A DNA stretch of 64,000 nt from CAZFHA01 sp964518595 (lineage in GTDB: Bacteria; Bacillota; Clostridia; Saccharofermentanales; Saccharofermentanaceae). The stretch lies in assembly GCA_964518595.1 (NCBI GenBank), contig CAZFHA010000001.1:124001-188000 (forward strand), written 5' to 3'. Shown here piece by piece: positions 25,583 through 34,488 of the stretch (positions within the stretch are counted from its first letter, which is position 1; the number at the start of each line of letters is the position of its first letter). The notes beneath the pieces are model-generated. The model was not told where the DNA came from, ran no database searches, and saw only the letters and a list, made by a program, of their open reading frames with translations. Made by a program: the position numbers and the translations under genes.

Positions 25583-27343
25583 TTACTCTGTCATACTTTC
25601 TGCCAAAATCGTAAAAATAGCGCCTAAAGCAAAGGCTCCAGCATCGGGGTAACCGATACTCTTTTCACCGGCATTCTCGGCACGTCCCATATGAGCGGCG
25701 AAAGTTTTTGTGTTTTCCGCACCTTCTACAGCCGCTTTCGCACCTGCTACCAGAGCAGCTTTGATAGAAATACCTTCTGCCGCACTGCGAGTCCAAGTAT
25801 CAGCGCAAGGAATTAAGGCGTCCAGCAGAGTTTTGTCTCCTACGACAGCACCGCGGCCAAAGGAGCGTTCCCCAGTGTCTTGAATTCCTTTTACCGCAGC
25901 CTGAAGCACCTCCGCCATTTCAGCTACGGTTAAGAAGGACTTTTCTTCGGCTACTTGCCCTGCATTAAAGAAAGCAAAGCCCCAGAGCGGCCCCGAAGCA
26001 CCACCACAATATTCCATGAATATCCTGGCACAGGCCTTTAGAAGTGCACCGATATTTGATCCGGAAGCCGGTACAATTTCTGACCAATGGCGCTTAAGCT
26101 GTCTAAATCCTTTAGCAATACTCATGCCAAAATCACCGTCACCAGCATGAGAATCCAGCTCGCAAAAGTACTGTTCCTTTTCAATGATTGTCTGGCTCAT
26201 TACGTCTAGCAAGTAGACCATGTTGTCAAAGGATAGGCGGTCTTGGGCAATTTTGCTATGTGCTGCCGAGGTTTCTACCGTAAAACTAGCTTCCATGGTT
26301 TCAGCACTATCAGCCAGAATATCTACAAATTCTACCTTTTCCACCGCACCTTTCACGGTAAAAGCAGGAGCATCCGAAGGGTAATCCAACAAAGCTTCAA
26401 GTTCTGGATCCATTTTCAGCAGCGAAACGGAGGCACCAGCCATATCAATACTGGTCATATAATTACCAACAAAACTACGATAGCAGTGAATGCCCTTTTT
26501 GGCTAATACAGATTGCACCGCATTATTTAACAGGTATAACTCCATCAGGGGTGTAGCGCCAAATCCATTAATCAAGACTGTAACAGCATCGGAAGAAGCA
26601 GTAATCTGTAGATCTTTCAGAAGAGCATCGGTCATACGCTCAGCTAGGGCGTTTGCATCAGAAAGAATCTCCCGGCTACTGCCCGGTTCCCCGTGAATCC
26701 CCACTCCATATTCCATTTCATTGCCTTCCAAGTGAAAAGTAGGACTTCCTTTGGCCGGAACGGTACAGGAGGTCAAGGCAAAGCCAATGCTGCGAACCCT
26801 GTCGGCAGCTTTTTGAGCCAGACGTTTCACCTCGCCCAAATCCTTACCTTGTTCTGCCGCCGCTCCGGCGATTTTGTGCACCAATACTGTTCCGGCAACG
26901 CCTCTTCTACCGACGGTGTATAAGCTGTCCTCAACGGCAATATCGTCATTTACTCGAACAAAGTCTACCGGAATTCCTTCTAAAGAAGCCAGATGAGCGG
27001 CATTCTTAAAATTCATCATGTCACCGCTATAGTTCTTAATGATGAGCAGGGTTCCTTTTTTGTTTTGGGTCGCTTTTATGGCTTGATAGACTTGAATCTG
27101 GGAGGGCGAAGCAAATACATCACCACAGATAGCACCATCCAGCATCCCTTTACCGATATAGCCTCCGTGAGCGGGTTCGTGGCCGGAACCACCGCCGCTT
27201 AGCAGATTAACCTTATTTTGATCCGGCACTTTCTTAGTAAGAATTTTGTATTTTTTGTCTAGTTTTAACTCAGGATTAGCCTGAACCAGGCCATTACACA
27301 TTTCTAAAACCAGAGTCTCACTCTTATTTAGAATCTTCTTCAT
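25583..27343 (-). CDS. ATP-dependent dihydroxyacetone kinase (fused DhaK-DhaL)
   Basis: A 586-residue single-chain kinase that converts dihydroxyacetone to dihydroxyacetone phosphate. The DhaK half (1-330) has GGGSGHEPAHGGYIG and the substrate-binding His217 in VGIHGEPG, which forms a hemiaminal with dihydroxyacetone in this family. The DhaL half (about 375-580) has DSHAGDGDFGMSIAKG for Mg-ATP binding, plus GGASGPLWG and GDKTLLDAL. The fused form uses ATP, unlike the phosphotransferase-dependent DhaKLM. It lies 18 bases after gldA, so glycerol is oxidised and phosphorylated by one operon. Related triokinases also accept glyceraldehyde. Confidence 0.95.
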   Translation of the reverse strand: MKKILNKSETLVLEMCNGLVQANPELKLDKKYKILTKKVPDQNKVNLLSGGGSGHEPAHGGYIGKGMLDGAICGDVFASPSQIQVYQAIKATQNKKGTLLIIKNYSGDMMNFKNAAHLASLEGIPVDFVRVNDDIAVEDSLYTVGRRGVAGTVLVHKIAGAAAEQGKDLGEVKRLAQKAADRVRSIGFALTSCTVPAKGSPTFHLEGNEMEYGVGIHGEPGSSREILSDANALAERMTDALLKDLQITASSDAVTVLINGFGATPLMELYLLNNAVQSVLAKKGIHCYRSFVGNYMTSIDMAGASVSLLKMDPELEALLDYPSDAPAFTVKGAVEKVEFVDILADSAETMEASFTVETSAAHSKIAQDRLSFDNMVYLLDVMSQTIIEKEQYFCELDSHAGDGDFGMSIAKGFRQLKRHWSEIVPASGSNIGALLKACARIFMEYCGGASGPLWGFAFFNAGQVAEEKSFLTVAEMAEVLQAAVKGIQDTGERSFGRGAVVGDKTLLDALIPCADTWTRSAAEGISIKAALVAGAKAAVEGAENTKTFAAHMGRAENAGEKSIGYPDAGAFALGAIFTILAESMTE

Positions 27344-27361
27344 GTTGATAATACCTCTTTC

Positions 27362-28498
27362 TTATAGACAATGCGCTTCTTTATACTCAGCACCCATTCT
27401 ATCAGCCGCAAGGATAGCCGCAGCCACGGCCTCTACGGTAATTGGAAAAGGCATGGCATGAATAGACTCTTCAGGGATACAGGACTTAGCGGCAACAGCC
27501 ATAAGTTCTTCCTGAGAAATGGAATCCACCCCTATGTCATGTAAACATACAGGTAAACCCACAGCTAAGCAAAAATCCATTACTTCATAAATCTCTTCTG
27601 AAGAGGCATTTTCTAGTACTAACTGACAAAGTGTACCAAAGGCCACTTTCTCACCATGGAAATAATGATGACAACCCGGCAGTAAGGTTAAACCATCGTG
27701 GATTGCATGAGCCGCTGCCAGTCCGCCGCTTTCAAATCCCAGACCGGATAGAAGAATATTCGCTTCGATAATATTTTCCAGAGCAGGGGTAACCACACTG
27801 GATTCACTGGCTTGAACAGCCTTTTCACCATCTGCCAGCAAAGTTTCGTAGCAGAGTTCAGCTAAGGCAAAAGCCGCTTTAGTTCCTCTGGCCTTGGGAG
27901 CCAGGCCTTCACGCACTCCAGCTGGCAAGCCGGCGTTTACAGCCGAAAAAGATTGTACATTGGCTCTGGCCTCAAAATAAGTAGACAGAGCATCGCCCAT
28001 GCCTGACACTAAGAAGCGAGTGGGAGCTTTGGCAATAACAGTGGTATCAATCAGAACTACACTGGGACTCTGCTTGAAATAAGCATAGTCATCAAAGGAA
28101 CCATCTGGCGTATAGAGTACGGCCGAATGACTGGTAGGGGCATCCGTTGCAGCAATGGTAGGAACAATAATCAGAGCATCTCCTTCAGCCACACATTTAG
28201 CTGTGTCAATAGCTTTTCCACCACCAAGACCCACGGTACAAGCACAGCCTTGTTCTTTGGCAACTTGCTGCAGACGGGCTACTTCTTGGCGGGAGCATTC
28301 ACCGCCAAAATCTCCCACTACAAAGGAAATGCCAAAGCGCTCCGCTGTAGTATTGAGCTTATCCTGAACCCGTGCCACATCATCTTTATGGGCAATTAGC
28401 AAAGCAGACTCACCAAAGGTCTTGACAAAGTAACCCAGATTCAATAATTCATCTTCACCCTGCACATACTTACTTGGACAAATAAAAGCTTTTCTCAT
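27362..28498 (-). CDS. gldA: Glycerol dehydrogenase
   Basis: A 378-residue NAD-dependent glycerol dehydrogenase of the iron-ADH superfamily (zinc type), which oxidises glycerol to dihydroxyacetone. It shows GLGGGKAIDTAKCVA (nucleotide site), PTIAATDAPTSHSAVLYTPDG, the metal-binding Asp in GMGDALSTYFEA, and His ligands in AHAIHDGLTLLPGCHHYFHGEKVAFG. The length is slightly above the usual 365. It starts at ATG after AAGGAGG. It is the first gene of the operon with the dihydroxyacetone kinase and lies downstream of the PocR-AraC regulator gene. Confidence 0.93.
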   Translation of the reverse strand: MRKAFICPSKYVQGEDELLNLGYFVKTFGESALLIAHKDDVARVQDKLNTTAERFGISFVVGDFGGECSRQEVARLQQVAKEQGCACTVGLGGGKAIDTAKCVAEGDALIIVPTIAATDAPTSHSAVLYTPDGSFDDYAYFKQSPSVVLIDTTVIAKAPTRFLVSGMGDALSTYFEARANVQSFSAVNAGLPAGVREGLAPKARGTKAAFALAELCYETLLADGEKAVQASESSVVTPALENIIEANILLSGLGFESGGLAAAHAIHDGLTLLPGCHHYFHGEKVAFGTLCQLVLENASSEEIYEVMDFCLAVGLPVCLHDIGVDSISQEELMAVAAKSCIPEESIHAMPFPITVEAVAAAILAADRMGAEYKEAHCL

Positions 28499-28592
28499 GG
28501 AACTTTCCTCCTTAAATGGTAATAATCTCTGCCTAAGGGATAGCCTCTAACCTTCGAAAACGAAGTCGAAATTTCCCTGATTCAGGCAAATA

Positions 28593-28615
28593 CATTTGTG
28601 CACTATGCACTAATG
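28593..28615. promoter_or_regulatory. 23-bp dyad upstream of gldA, candidate operator
   Basis: The near-perfect palindrome CATTxGTGCA-CTA-TGCACxAATG (one mismatched pair per arm) lies 95-117 bases before gldA. The position suits an activator site for the neighbouring PocR-AraC protein. The TGCAC core recurs in the hairpin after the regulator gene (28703-28738). I found no strong sigma-A promoter next to it. Confidence 0.45.
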
Positions 28616-28702
28616 ATAACAATCTTTCGTCTCTTTATCAGCCCTCAAAAATGACAAAATATTACAATTTCCGATGATAAAATATTGACATCAAAGAGAG
28701 AA

Positions 28703-28738
28703 ATAGGAAAATATTGCACAGGTGCAAAATTTTCCTAT
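28703..28738 (-). terminator. Hairpin directly after the PocR-AraC regulator gene
   Basis: Arms ATAGGAAAAT and ATTTTCCTAT enclose a second stem TTGCA/TGCAA with a CAGG loop. It begins five bases after the stop codon. The downstream minus strand is pyrimidine-rich but lacks a clean T-run, so a regulatory rather than terminating role is possible. Confidence 0.5.
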
Positions 28739-28743
28739 ATTCA

Positions 28744-29781
28744 TTAGGTAATACTATCTACTTCGCGGCTAGGATAATATTTCCGATAAATTGATGGTGT
28801 AACCCCATGATAACGTTTAAATATTTTAATGAAGTAGCTAGGTTCACCATAGCCCAAAGCCTCGGAAACCGCTGTAATACTTAATCGGCTGGAAACTAAC
28901 ATTTCCTTCCCCCACTGACTTTTCAAATAGCCCAAATAAGCAGCATAACCCATGCCGACTTCTTTTTTAAACAAGCGGCAAAAATAACTGGGGCTAATGT
29001 GGCATAGTGCGGCCATGGCTCGTAGTGGCGGATTCTGTCCTTTATACTCGTTAATATAGGCAAAGGCCGGGCGCAAGACTTCTGATTCTGATGGCGGTGG
29101 CTGCGTGTCTATAGCTGAGAGCTGCTGCTCTTGTATACGTTTTTGTCTGAGCTGTTCCGCATAAACTTCCGGATCTTCCGGCAAAACAAAGTTTTCTCTT
29201 CTACTAGAATTTGATTGGGGCATAAGCAGCTCAATAGCCCCCTGCCGCTCTAACGCTTCTTCCACAATATAGCAAGCGGCCTGCTCAATCATGGTAACCA
29301 CTGCCTCAAAAGCCTCTTGCTCCATCCGCGGAATATTACGATAGAGTGAGGAAAGCTCACGATCCGATGCCAATTTTTCTAAAAGGGAGCTGTCACTATA
29401 GATTTTTTCCAGATTGGTCACAGCAAAGTTATCCCCCGGCAAGGCCTGCCCCACCATAATAGCACCAACGTACTTATCCTCAATGGTAATGGGAATCGCT
29501 GCGTCAATGATTTGAAAGTGGCAGAGGTAGATATAGGGACGGCTAATCCTAACAGCCTCCACTCCACCGCGAGCATCACATTTTTGGCAGATTCGATTAA
29601 GTGCCGGGTCTTGTCGAACCGCTTGGCAAAAGTCTCGGCAACCACTGTGCCGGGTCAATGGAATCCCCTTATAATCCACAGTAATAATGGCTAGGCCACA
29701 GGCTTTCGCCATGGCATCCTGTAAACTTTGCCACTTATCAATCTTTAAAAGCTTACGTAAATTCAAATAGTCATTTTTCAT
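28744..29781 (-). CDS. PocR-type sensor/AraC-family regulator of glycerol genes
   Basis: A 345-residue regulator. The N-terminal PocR ligand-binding domain (about 10-175) contains GIPLTRHSGCRDFCQAVR, the cysteine pair in RICQKCDARGG and YLCHFQIIDAAIPI. The C-terminal AraC helix-turn-helix pair (about 245-340) contains ALCHISPSYFCRLFKKEVGMGYAAYL and ITAVSEALGYGEPSYFIKIFKRYHGVTPSIYRK. PocR domains are known from 1,2-propanediol and glycerol regulons, so it likely senses a C3 polyol and activates gldA and the kinase. ATG 29781 follows GGGGGGAG; an upstream in-frame start is unlikely. Confidence 0.9.
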   Translation of the reverse strand: MKNDYLNLRKLLKIDKWQSLQDAMAKACGLAIITVDYKGIPLTRHSGCRDFCQAVRQDPALNRICQKCDARGGVEAVRISRPYIYLCHFQIIDAAIPITIEDKYVGAIMVGQALPGDNFAVTNLEKIYSDSSLLEKLASDRELSSLYRNIPRMEQEAFEAVVTMIEQAACYIVEEALERQGAIELLMPQSNSSRRENFVLPEDPEVYAEQLRQKRIQEQQLSAIDTQPPPSESEVLRPAFAYINEYKGQNPPLRAMAALCHISPSYFCRLFKKEVGMGYAAYLGYLKSQWGKEMLVSSRLSITAVSEALGYGEPSYFIKIFKRYHGVTPSIYRKYYPSREVDSIT

Positions 29782-29822
29782 GAATCTCCCCCCGCTTTTT
29801 GTACCCCAAAACATATAGCTTT

Positions 29823-29849
29823 ATTTTAGCAGAAAAAAGGGCTTCTGCT
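29823..29849 (-). promoter_or_regulatory. Candidate promoter with dyad for the PocR-AraC gene
   Basis: TGCTAAAAT (extended -10) on the minus strand overlaps the end of a perfect inverted repeat AGCAGAA (29828-29834), eight bases, TTCTGCT (29843-29849). The dyad occupies the -10/-35 spacer, as expected for an autoregulatory site. Confidence 0.4.
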
Positions 29850-29907
29850 TGCGGGAATAATCCCCTTAACTTATATGCACTTCTTACATAAATTTTCATA
29901 TTTCTCG

Positions 29908-29950
29908 TTGACTTTTTGTAAAAAACGTGTTTTGATATAGGAAAAGTTCC
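29908..29950 (+). promoter_or_regulatory. Candidate promoter and operator of the TPP-enzyme/transketolase operon
   Basis: TTGACT (29908-29913), 17 bases, TTTGAT (29931-29936). The expected start site is covered by a dyad GGAA-AAG-TTCC (29940-29950), read TGGAACTTTTCC on the other strand, which resembles IclR-family operators (TGGAAAT...). The IclR gene at 39.2 kb in the same cluster is the obvious candidate regulator. Confidence 0.45.
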
Positions 29951-29999
29951 ACATTAAAAAACAAGGTTGTTTATTACGCAACTAACAGGAGGTACGTAC

Positions 30000-31799
30000 A
30001 TGAAATTTTCAGGTGGCGAAATAGTAATGAAAAGCCTGATTGCCGAATCTGTCCCCTACATTTTAGGCATACCCGGACATGGCTGCCTTGGTCTTTTTGA
30101 TGCCATTCGACGTGCGGAGGCCGCCAGTGACATCAAATATATCCAAGTCAAGCACGAGCAGACATCCGCTCATATTGCCGACGCCTACTACCGCATCTCC
30201 GGCCGCCCCTTAGCTGTTTTTGCATCCATTGGACCTGGCTCATTAAATACAGCTATCGGCATCGCCACCAGCTATGTAGACTCCACCGCCATGATTATGC
30301 TCTCTGGTGATACTCACGTTCATATGAAAGGCGTGGGCGTGCTCCAGGAAATAGAGCGCTATCAAGACTCAAACTTTATTCGGGCGATGGAACCGATTGC
30401 CAAGCGTACTTGGAGAGTTGAGTCTGTTACTCAGCTGCCCAGAACCATGCGCCGCGCTTTTAGCCAAGCCCTAAGCGGACGTCCCGGCCCCGTGGTGTTG
30501 GCTCTGCCCATGGATGTTCAGTCCGCCACCTTTGAAAGCGAAGCATCTTTTCCTGCCGCTGGAAGTACGCCTGCTTTTCCGGCACCGGAAAGAACTTTGC
30601 TCAAAGACGCAGTTCATCTCATGAAAGAGGCAAAAAGACCTGTCATTCTATTGGGGGGCGGTGCCCTGCGGGCTAGAGCAGCGGAAGAATTAGTTGCCTT
30701 AGCCGAAAAATGGGGTGCCGCTGTAATAACCACAATGGCCGGAAAAAGTGCCTTTCCGGAAGATCATCCTCTTTATTGTTTTCATACCGGCTCTAAGGGA
30801 ACACCTATAGGCTTGCACATCAGCCGAAGTGCCGATGTGGTTTTAGCCTTAGGTACACGTTTTGCCGATGAGACCACCTGCTCCTACCGCAAGGGAACAG
30901 CCTTTTCTTTTCCGGATACAAAGCTGATTCATATTGATATTGACCCAGTGGAAATCGGGAAAAATTATCCTTGTGATCTGGGTATCGTTGCGGATCTGAA
31001 GCAGAGCATTAATACTTTACTGGAACTGATAGAAGAGGGAATCGATTTCCCTAACCGCCAAGAGTATCATCAAGAAATTACTGAACAGCAGAACCTATGG
31101 CAACAATATCTAAGCAGTATTCGCGCTTCTACCTATGACAAAATAACCATTTCCCAGCTGATTGGTACCCTGAACCAGTGTCTTCCAGCGGAAACAATCA
31201 TTGCCACCTCCTCTGGAAATACCCAAGCTCAGCTTTTCCAAGAATATTGTTTTAAAAAGCCCTATAAACATCTTACTACCGGCGGTTTCTCTACCATGGG
31301 CTGGGCAGTCCCAGCAGCTATAGGCGCTCATTTGGCAGAACCACAAACACCGGTAGTTGCTCTGCTGGGTGATGGGGATTTTATGATGATTATGCAAGAA
31401 CTTTCTACCATTGCCCAATACAATTTCCCCGTTGTGATTCTTCTTGCTAATAATAATGGCTGGATGGCTATTGCCGATCTTCAATCTGATGTACTAGGTG
31501 TAGATAAGGTTTTCGGTACGCTTTGGGAGCGCGATGGCCAAAGCTATACGCCGGACTTTGTTCAAATTGCTAAAAGTTTTGGTTTGGAAGGATTAAAAGT
31601 AACCGATCTGGATCAATTAGCCCCTACTATTTCCCAAGCTCTCGCGGGCAATGCTCCAGTCTTAATAGAGATCGAGGTGACCGATCACTACCCCGAATCC
31701 GGAGGAAAAGCCTTTGGCTGGTGGGACGTACCGATCCCCGAATATATTGAAGATAAAATCGAGCCTTATCGTCAAGGCAGAAAGGAGGAGAGTATTTAA
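30000..31799 (+). CDS. Thiamine-diphosphate enzyme, acetolactate synthase/IolD-like
   Basis: A 599-residue TPP enzyme with the three-domain layout of acetolactate synthase. The pyrimidine-domain Glu53 (KHEQTSAHIADAYYR) activates the cofactor. The central domain shows KRPVILLGGGALRARAAEE, and the Mg-TPP motif GDGDFM at 457-462 is followed by ANNNGW at 484-489. Its C-terminal GWWDVPIPEYIE recalls the WWxVxVAEVS end of IolD, the ring-opening diketone hydrolase of inositol breakdown, while the first half is more like acetolactate synthase. The reaction is therefore open: C-C cleavage of a cyclic or linear alpha-diketone is my best guess. ATG 30000 has AGGAGG seven bases upstream. It is the first gene of the operon. 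Confidence 0.8.
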   Translation: MKFSGGEIVMKSLIAESVPYILGIPGHGCLGLFDAIRRAEAASDIKYIQVKHEQTSAHIADAYYRISGRPLAVFASIGPGSLNTAIGIATSYVDSTAMIMLSGDTHVHMKGVGVLQEIERYQDSNFIRAMEPIAKRTWRVESVTQLPRTMRRAFSQALSGRPGPVVLALPMDVQSATFESEASFPAAGSTPAFPAPERTLLKDAVHLMKEAKRPVILLGGGALRARAAEELVALAEKWGAAVITTMAGKSAFPEDHPLYCFHTGSKGTPIGLHISRSADVVLALGTRFADETTCSYRKGTAFSFPDTKLIHIDIDPVEIGKNYPCDLGIVADLKQSINTLLELIEEGIDFPNRQEYHQEITEQQNLWQQYLSSIRASTYDKITISQLIGTLNQCLPAETIIATSSGNTQAQLFQEYCFKKPYKHLTTGGFSTMGWAVPAAIGAHLAEPQTPVVALLGDGDFMMIMQELSTIAQYNFPVVILLANNNGWMAIADLQSDVLGVDKVFGTLWERDGQSYTPDFVQIAKSFGLEGLKVTDLDQLAPTISQALAGNAPVLIEIEVTDHYPESGGKAFGWWDVPIPEYIEDKIEPYRQGRKEESI

Positions 31800-31895
31800 A
31801 TAATATCCCTTTACATACGGAGTCTATTCGTTAGTCGCCCAACTTTATTTTTACAAGCAAATGCAGAGACACCTAAAATAAGGAGGTTCAATATA

Positions 31896-32954
31896 ATGAA
31901 AAAAACACGGAAATACCTGGCTCTGTTTCTTACCATATGTCTCCTCGTCCTTATACCTGCTTGTAGCCAAGACGCCTCTTCCAACGAAAAACAATCCACA
32001 GCTTCTGGTGAATCCGTTCTGGGAGAGACAGCTAAAAATATAACCGAAGCTGGAGACAAAATTAAAATCGGCGTTTCAGTACAAGGCTTTAAAGGGATCT
32101 TTGTTCAATACATTGTAGCGGGAATCTATGATTATCTGGATACAAACTCTTTACGAGACAAAGTGGAAGTGATTGTAGTCGATGCAGAGGATAAAGCCGA
32201 TAAGCAGGTCAGTCAGGTAGAGACCCTTATCGCTGACGGGGTACAAGCAATCATTATCAATCCGGTGGACAGCGTAGGCTCATCTCCGGCGGTTGATGCT
32301 GCGGTTACTGCCGGAATTCCGGTAATTACCGTAAACACCACCACCGAAAATCAATCCGAAGCTAACGCCTATGTAGGTTCTGATGACGTGGAAGCTGGTC
32401 GAATCCAAATGGAAGCCTTGGCTAAGATGATCGACTATAAAGGAGCTGTTGCTGTCATTCATGGAGCCATGGGTCACTCCGCTCAGATTGGCCGCTGGAC
32501 CGGTTACCAAGAAGTAATTGCTAAGTATCCGGATATGTCTATTGCAATCGATCAGACCGCTGATTGGCAAACAGACAAAGCTCAGTCTTTAGTAGAAAAC
32601 TGGCTGCAAGCCGGAACGGATATTAAAGCGATTGCGGCCAATTGCGATACCATGGCAATTGGTGCCCAGAATGCGATTGATGGCGCAGGTCTTCTGGGAA
32701 AAATTAAAGTTGGCGGTATGGATGCTATTTCGGACGCCATGAAGTCTATTAAAGATGATGAGCTGGCTTGTACCATCTGGCAAGATGGCATTGCCCAAGG
32801 TGCTAACGCCTTGCGTTTAGCCATTGATGCCGCGGAAGGCAAAACTATTGAAGACTATTTCATCCCTTATGAACTAATCACCAAGGACAATCTTGCTGAA
32901 TATGAGGCCAAAGCAGCTACTCGCGATGCGCTGAACATGAAATATAACGGCTAA
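31896..32954 (+). CDS. Sugar ABC transporter substrate-binding lipoprotein (ribose type)
   Basis: A 352-residue lipoprotein with lipobox LIPAC (Cys about residue 25) and a periplasmic-binding-protein type 1 fold like RbsB. It shows IKIGVSVQGFKGIFVQYIVAGI, VDAEDKADKQVSQVETLIADGVQAIIINPVDS, VITVNTT and VGSDDVEAGRIQMEAL. It should capture a monosaccharide or polyol and deliver it to the ABC importer encoded by the next two genes. It lies 96 bases after the TPP enzyme gene; AGGAGG precedes the start. Confidence 0.9.
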   Translation: MKKTRKYLALFLTICLLVLIPACSQDASSNEKQSTASGESVLGETAKNITEAGDKIKIGVSVQGFKGIFVQYIVAGIYDYLDTNSLRDKVEVIVVDAEDKADKQVSQVETLIADGVQAIIINPVDSVGSSPAVDAAVTAGIPVITVNTTTENQSEANAYVGSDDVEAGRIQMEALAKMIDYKGAVAVIHGAMGHSAQIGRWTGYQEVIAKYPDMSIAIDQTADWQTDKAQSLVENWLQAGTDIKAIAANCDTMAIGAQNAIDGAGLLGKIKVGGMDAISDAMKSIKDDELACTIWQDGIAQGANALRLAIDAAEGKTIEDYFIPYELITKDNLAEYEAKAATRDALNMKYNG

Positions 32955-32985
32955 ACCCTTATGGCATGAGCTAGGGAGGTAAACC

Positions 32986-34488
32986 TTGGACGCTTACATT
33001 CTCGAAATGAAAAATATCAAAAAAATGTTTGCCGGAATTGTCGCCCTTAATCAAGTTTCACTCCAAGTAAAACCGGGAGAAATCCATGGTCTGTTAGGAG
33101 AAAATGGTGCGGGTAAGTCAACCCTTATGAAAATTCTTCTGGGTGTTCACCGCCCAGACCAGGGAGATATTTTCATTAAAGGTGAGAAAGTCGATATCCG
33201 GACACCCAAAGATGCCCTTAACTACCATGTTGCCATGATCTATCAAGAACTTAACCCCATTCCGCATTTAAGTGTTGCCGAGAATATTTACTTGGGGCGT
33301 GAGCCCATCCATCCCCGCAGCCGAATGGTGGATTTTCGTACTATGTACCAAAAGGCTCAAGAGTTGTTCCAAAAAATCGGCATTGATATCGATGTAAGGA
33401 AGCCTGCTAAAAGCCTAAGTGTAGCTAAATTACAACTTATGGAGATTGCTAAAGCCATTTCCTATGAAGCTGACATTATTATCATGGACGAGCCCACCTC
33501 TGCGCTAAGCGAAACGGAAATCCAAAAATTGATGGAAGTGGTATTGGGACTGAAAGCGCAGGGGATTTCTATCATCTATATTTCCCACAAATTAGAGGAA
33601 GTCTATCGGCTTTGCGATCGGGTTACCGTACTGCGGGACGGTAATTTTATCGGCAGTGAAGAAACCAAAACTCTAGAGACCAGCCGCCTGATTGCCATGA
33701 TGGTGGGACGGGAGGTTACGCAAATTTTCCCCGAAAAAACGCCCCACTTCGGAGAGGTTATTTTAGAAGTAAAGGACGTCTCCTCTCACCCTCTGCTCCA
33801 CAACATTAGTTTTCAATTATGCCGCGGAGAGGTTCTGGGGCTATCCGGCCTAATGGGAGCGGGGCGTACGGAGCTGGCTGAGGTAATCTTTGGCGTACGC
33901 CCTATGGATAGCGGCAGGATTTATGTCCAGGGAAAACCGGTCAAAATCAATCATCCTCAAGAGGCCATCCGTCAAAAAATCGCCATGGTACCCGAGGACC
34001 GTAAAAATACCGGACTGGTGCTGAAACTGCCCATTGGTGAAAACTTGATCATGATGAAGCTGGAGAAGTGTTTAGGAAAAGTCTTTTTGCGACGAAAAAA
34101 AGAACAGGCATGTATTACCGCCGCCCTAAAAACCTTTCAAATCAAAGCCGCTAATCCCAAGCTACCCGTAGCCTCTTTAAGCGGCGGTAATCAACAAAAA
34201 GTCGTTATCTCTAAATGCCTATTCAGTGATCCGGATATTATTATTCTGGACGAACCCACTCGTGGAATTGATGTAAAAACCAAAGCCGAAATATACCGGC
34301 TTATCAATCAATTAGCTGCAGAAGGAAAGGCTGTGCTGGTGATTTCCTCCGAAATTCCAGAAATACTTGGCCTTTGTGACCGAATTATTGTGTTACACGA
34401 AGGTAAGTCCATGGGAGAACTTAAGAGGGAACAGGCAACCCCGGAAAAAATTTTGGCCATGGCCTTTGCAGAAGGAGTAGGAGTATGA
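32986..34488 (+). CDS. Sugar ABC transporter, double ATP-binding protein (RbsA/MglA type)
   Basis: A 500-residue protein with two ABC cassettes in tandem. The first has Walker A GENGAGKST, signature SVAKLQLMEIAKA and Walker B IIIMDEPTSA. The second has a degenerate Walker A (LSGLMGAGRTEL), signature LSGGNQQKVVISK and Walker B IIILDEPTRGID. One degenerate half is normal in the CUT2 (ribose/galactose) family. The start is TTG at 32986, with GGGAGG six bases upstream. It overlaps the permease gene by four bases. Confidence 0.95.
   Translation: MDAYILEMKNIKKMFAGIVALNQVSLQVKPGEIHGLLGENGAGKSTLMKILLGVHRPDQGDIFIKGEKVDIRTPKDALNYHVAMIYQELNPIPHLSVAENIYLGREPIHPRSRMVDFRTMYQKAQELFQKIGIDIDVRKPAKSLSVAKLQLMEIAKAISYEADIIIMDEPTSALSETEIQKLMEVVLGLKAQGISIIYISHKLEEVYRLCDRVTVLRDGNFIGSEETKTLETSRLIAMMVGREVTQIFPEKTPHFGEVILEVKDVSSHPLLHNISFQLCRGEVLGLSGLMGAGRTELAEVIFGVRPMDSGRIYVQGKPVKINHPQEAIRQKIAMVPEDRKNTGLVLKLPIGENLIMMKLEKCLGKVFLRRKKEQACITAALKTFQIKAANPKLPVASLSGGNQQKVVISKCLFSDPDIIILDEPTRGIDVKTKAEIYRLINQLAAEGKAVLVISSEIPEILGLCDRIIVLHEGKSMGELKREQATPEKILAMAFAEGVGV

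Noticed and set aside
28593..28620. Possible sigma-54 (-24/-12) promoter before gldA
   Set aside because: The GG and GC doublets are not at the required spacing, and the regulator is AraC-type, not an enhancer-binding ATPase.
30000..31799. Sulfoacetaldehyde acetyltransferase (Xsc)
   Set aside because: The TPP-domain sequence after GDGDFM and the C-terminus do not resemble Xsc as I recall it; the WWDVP end is closer to IolD.
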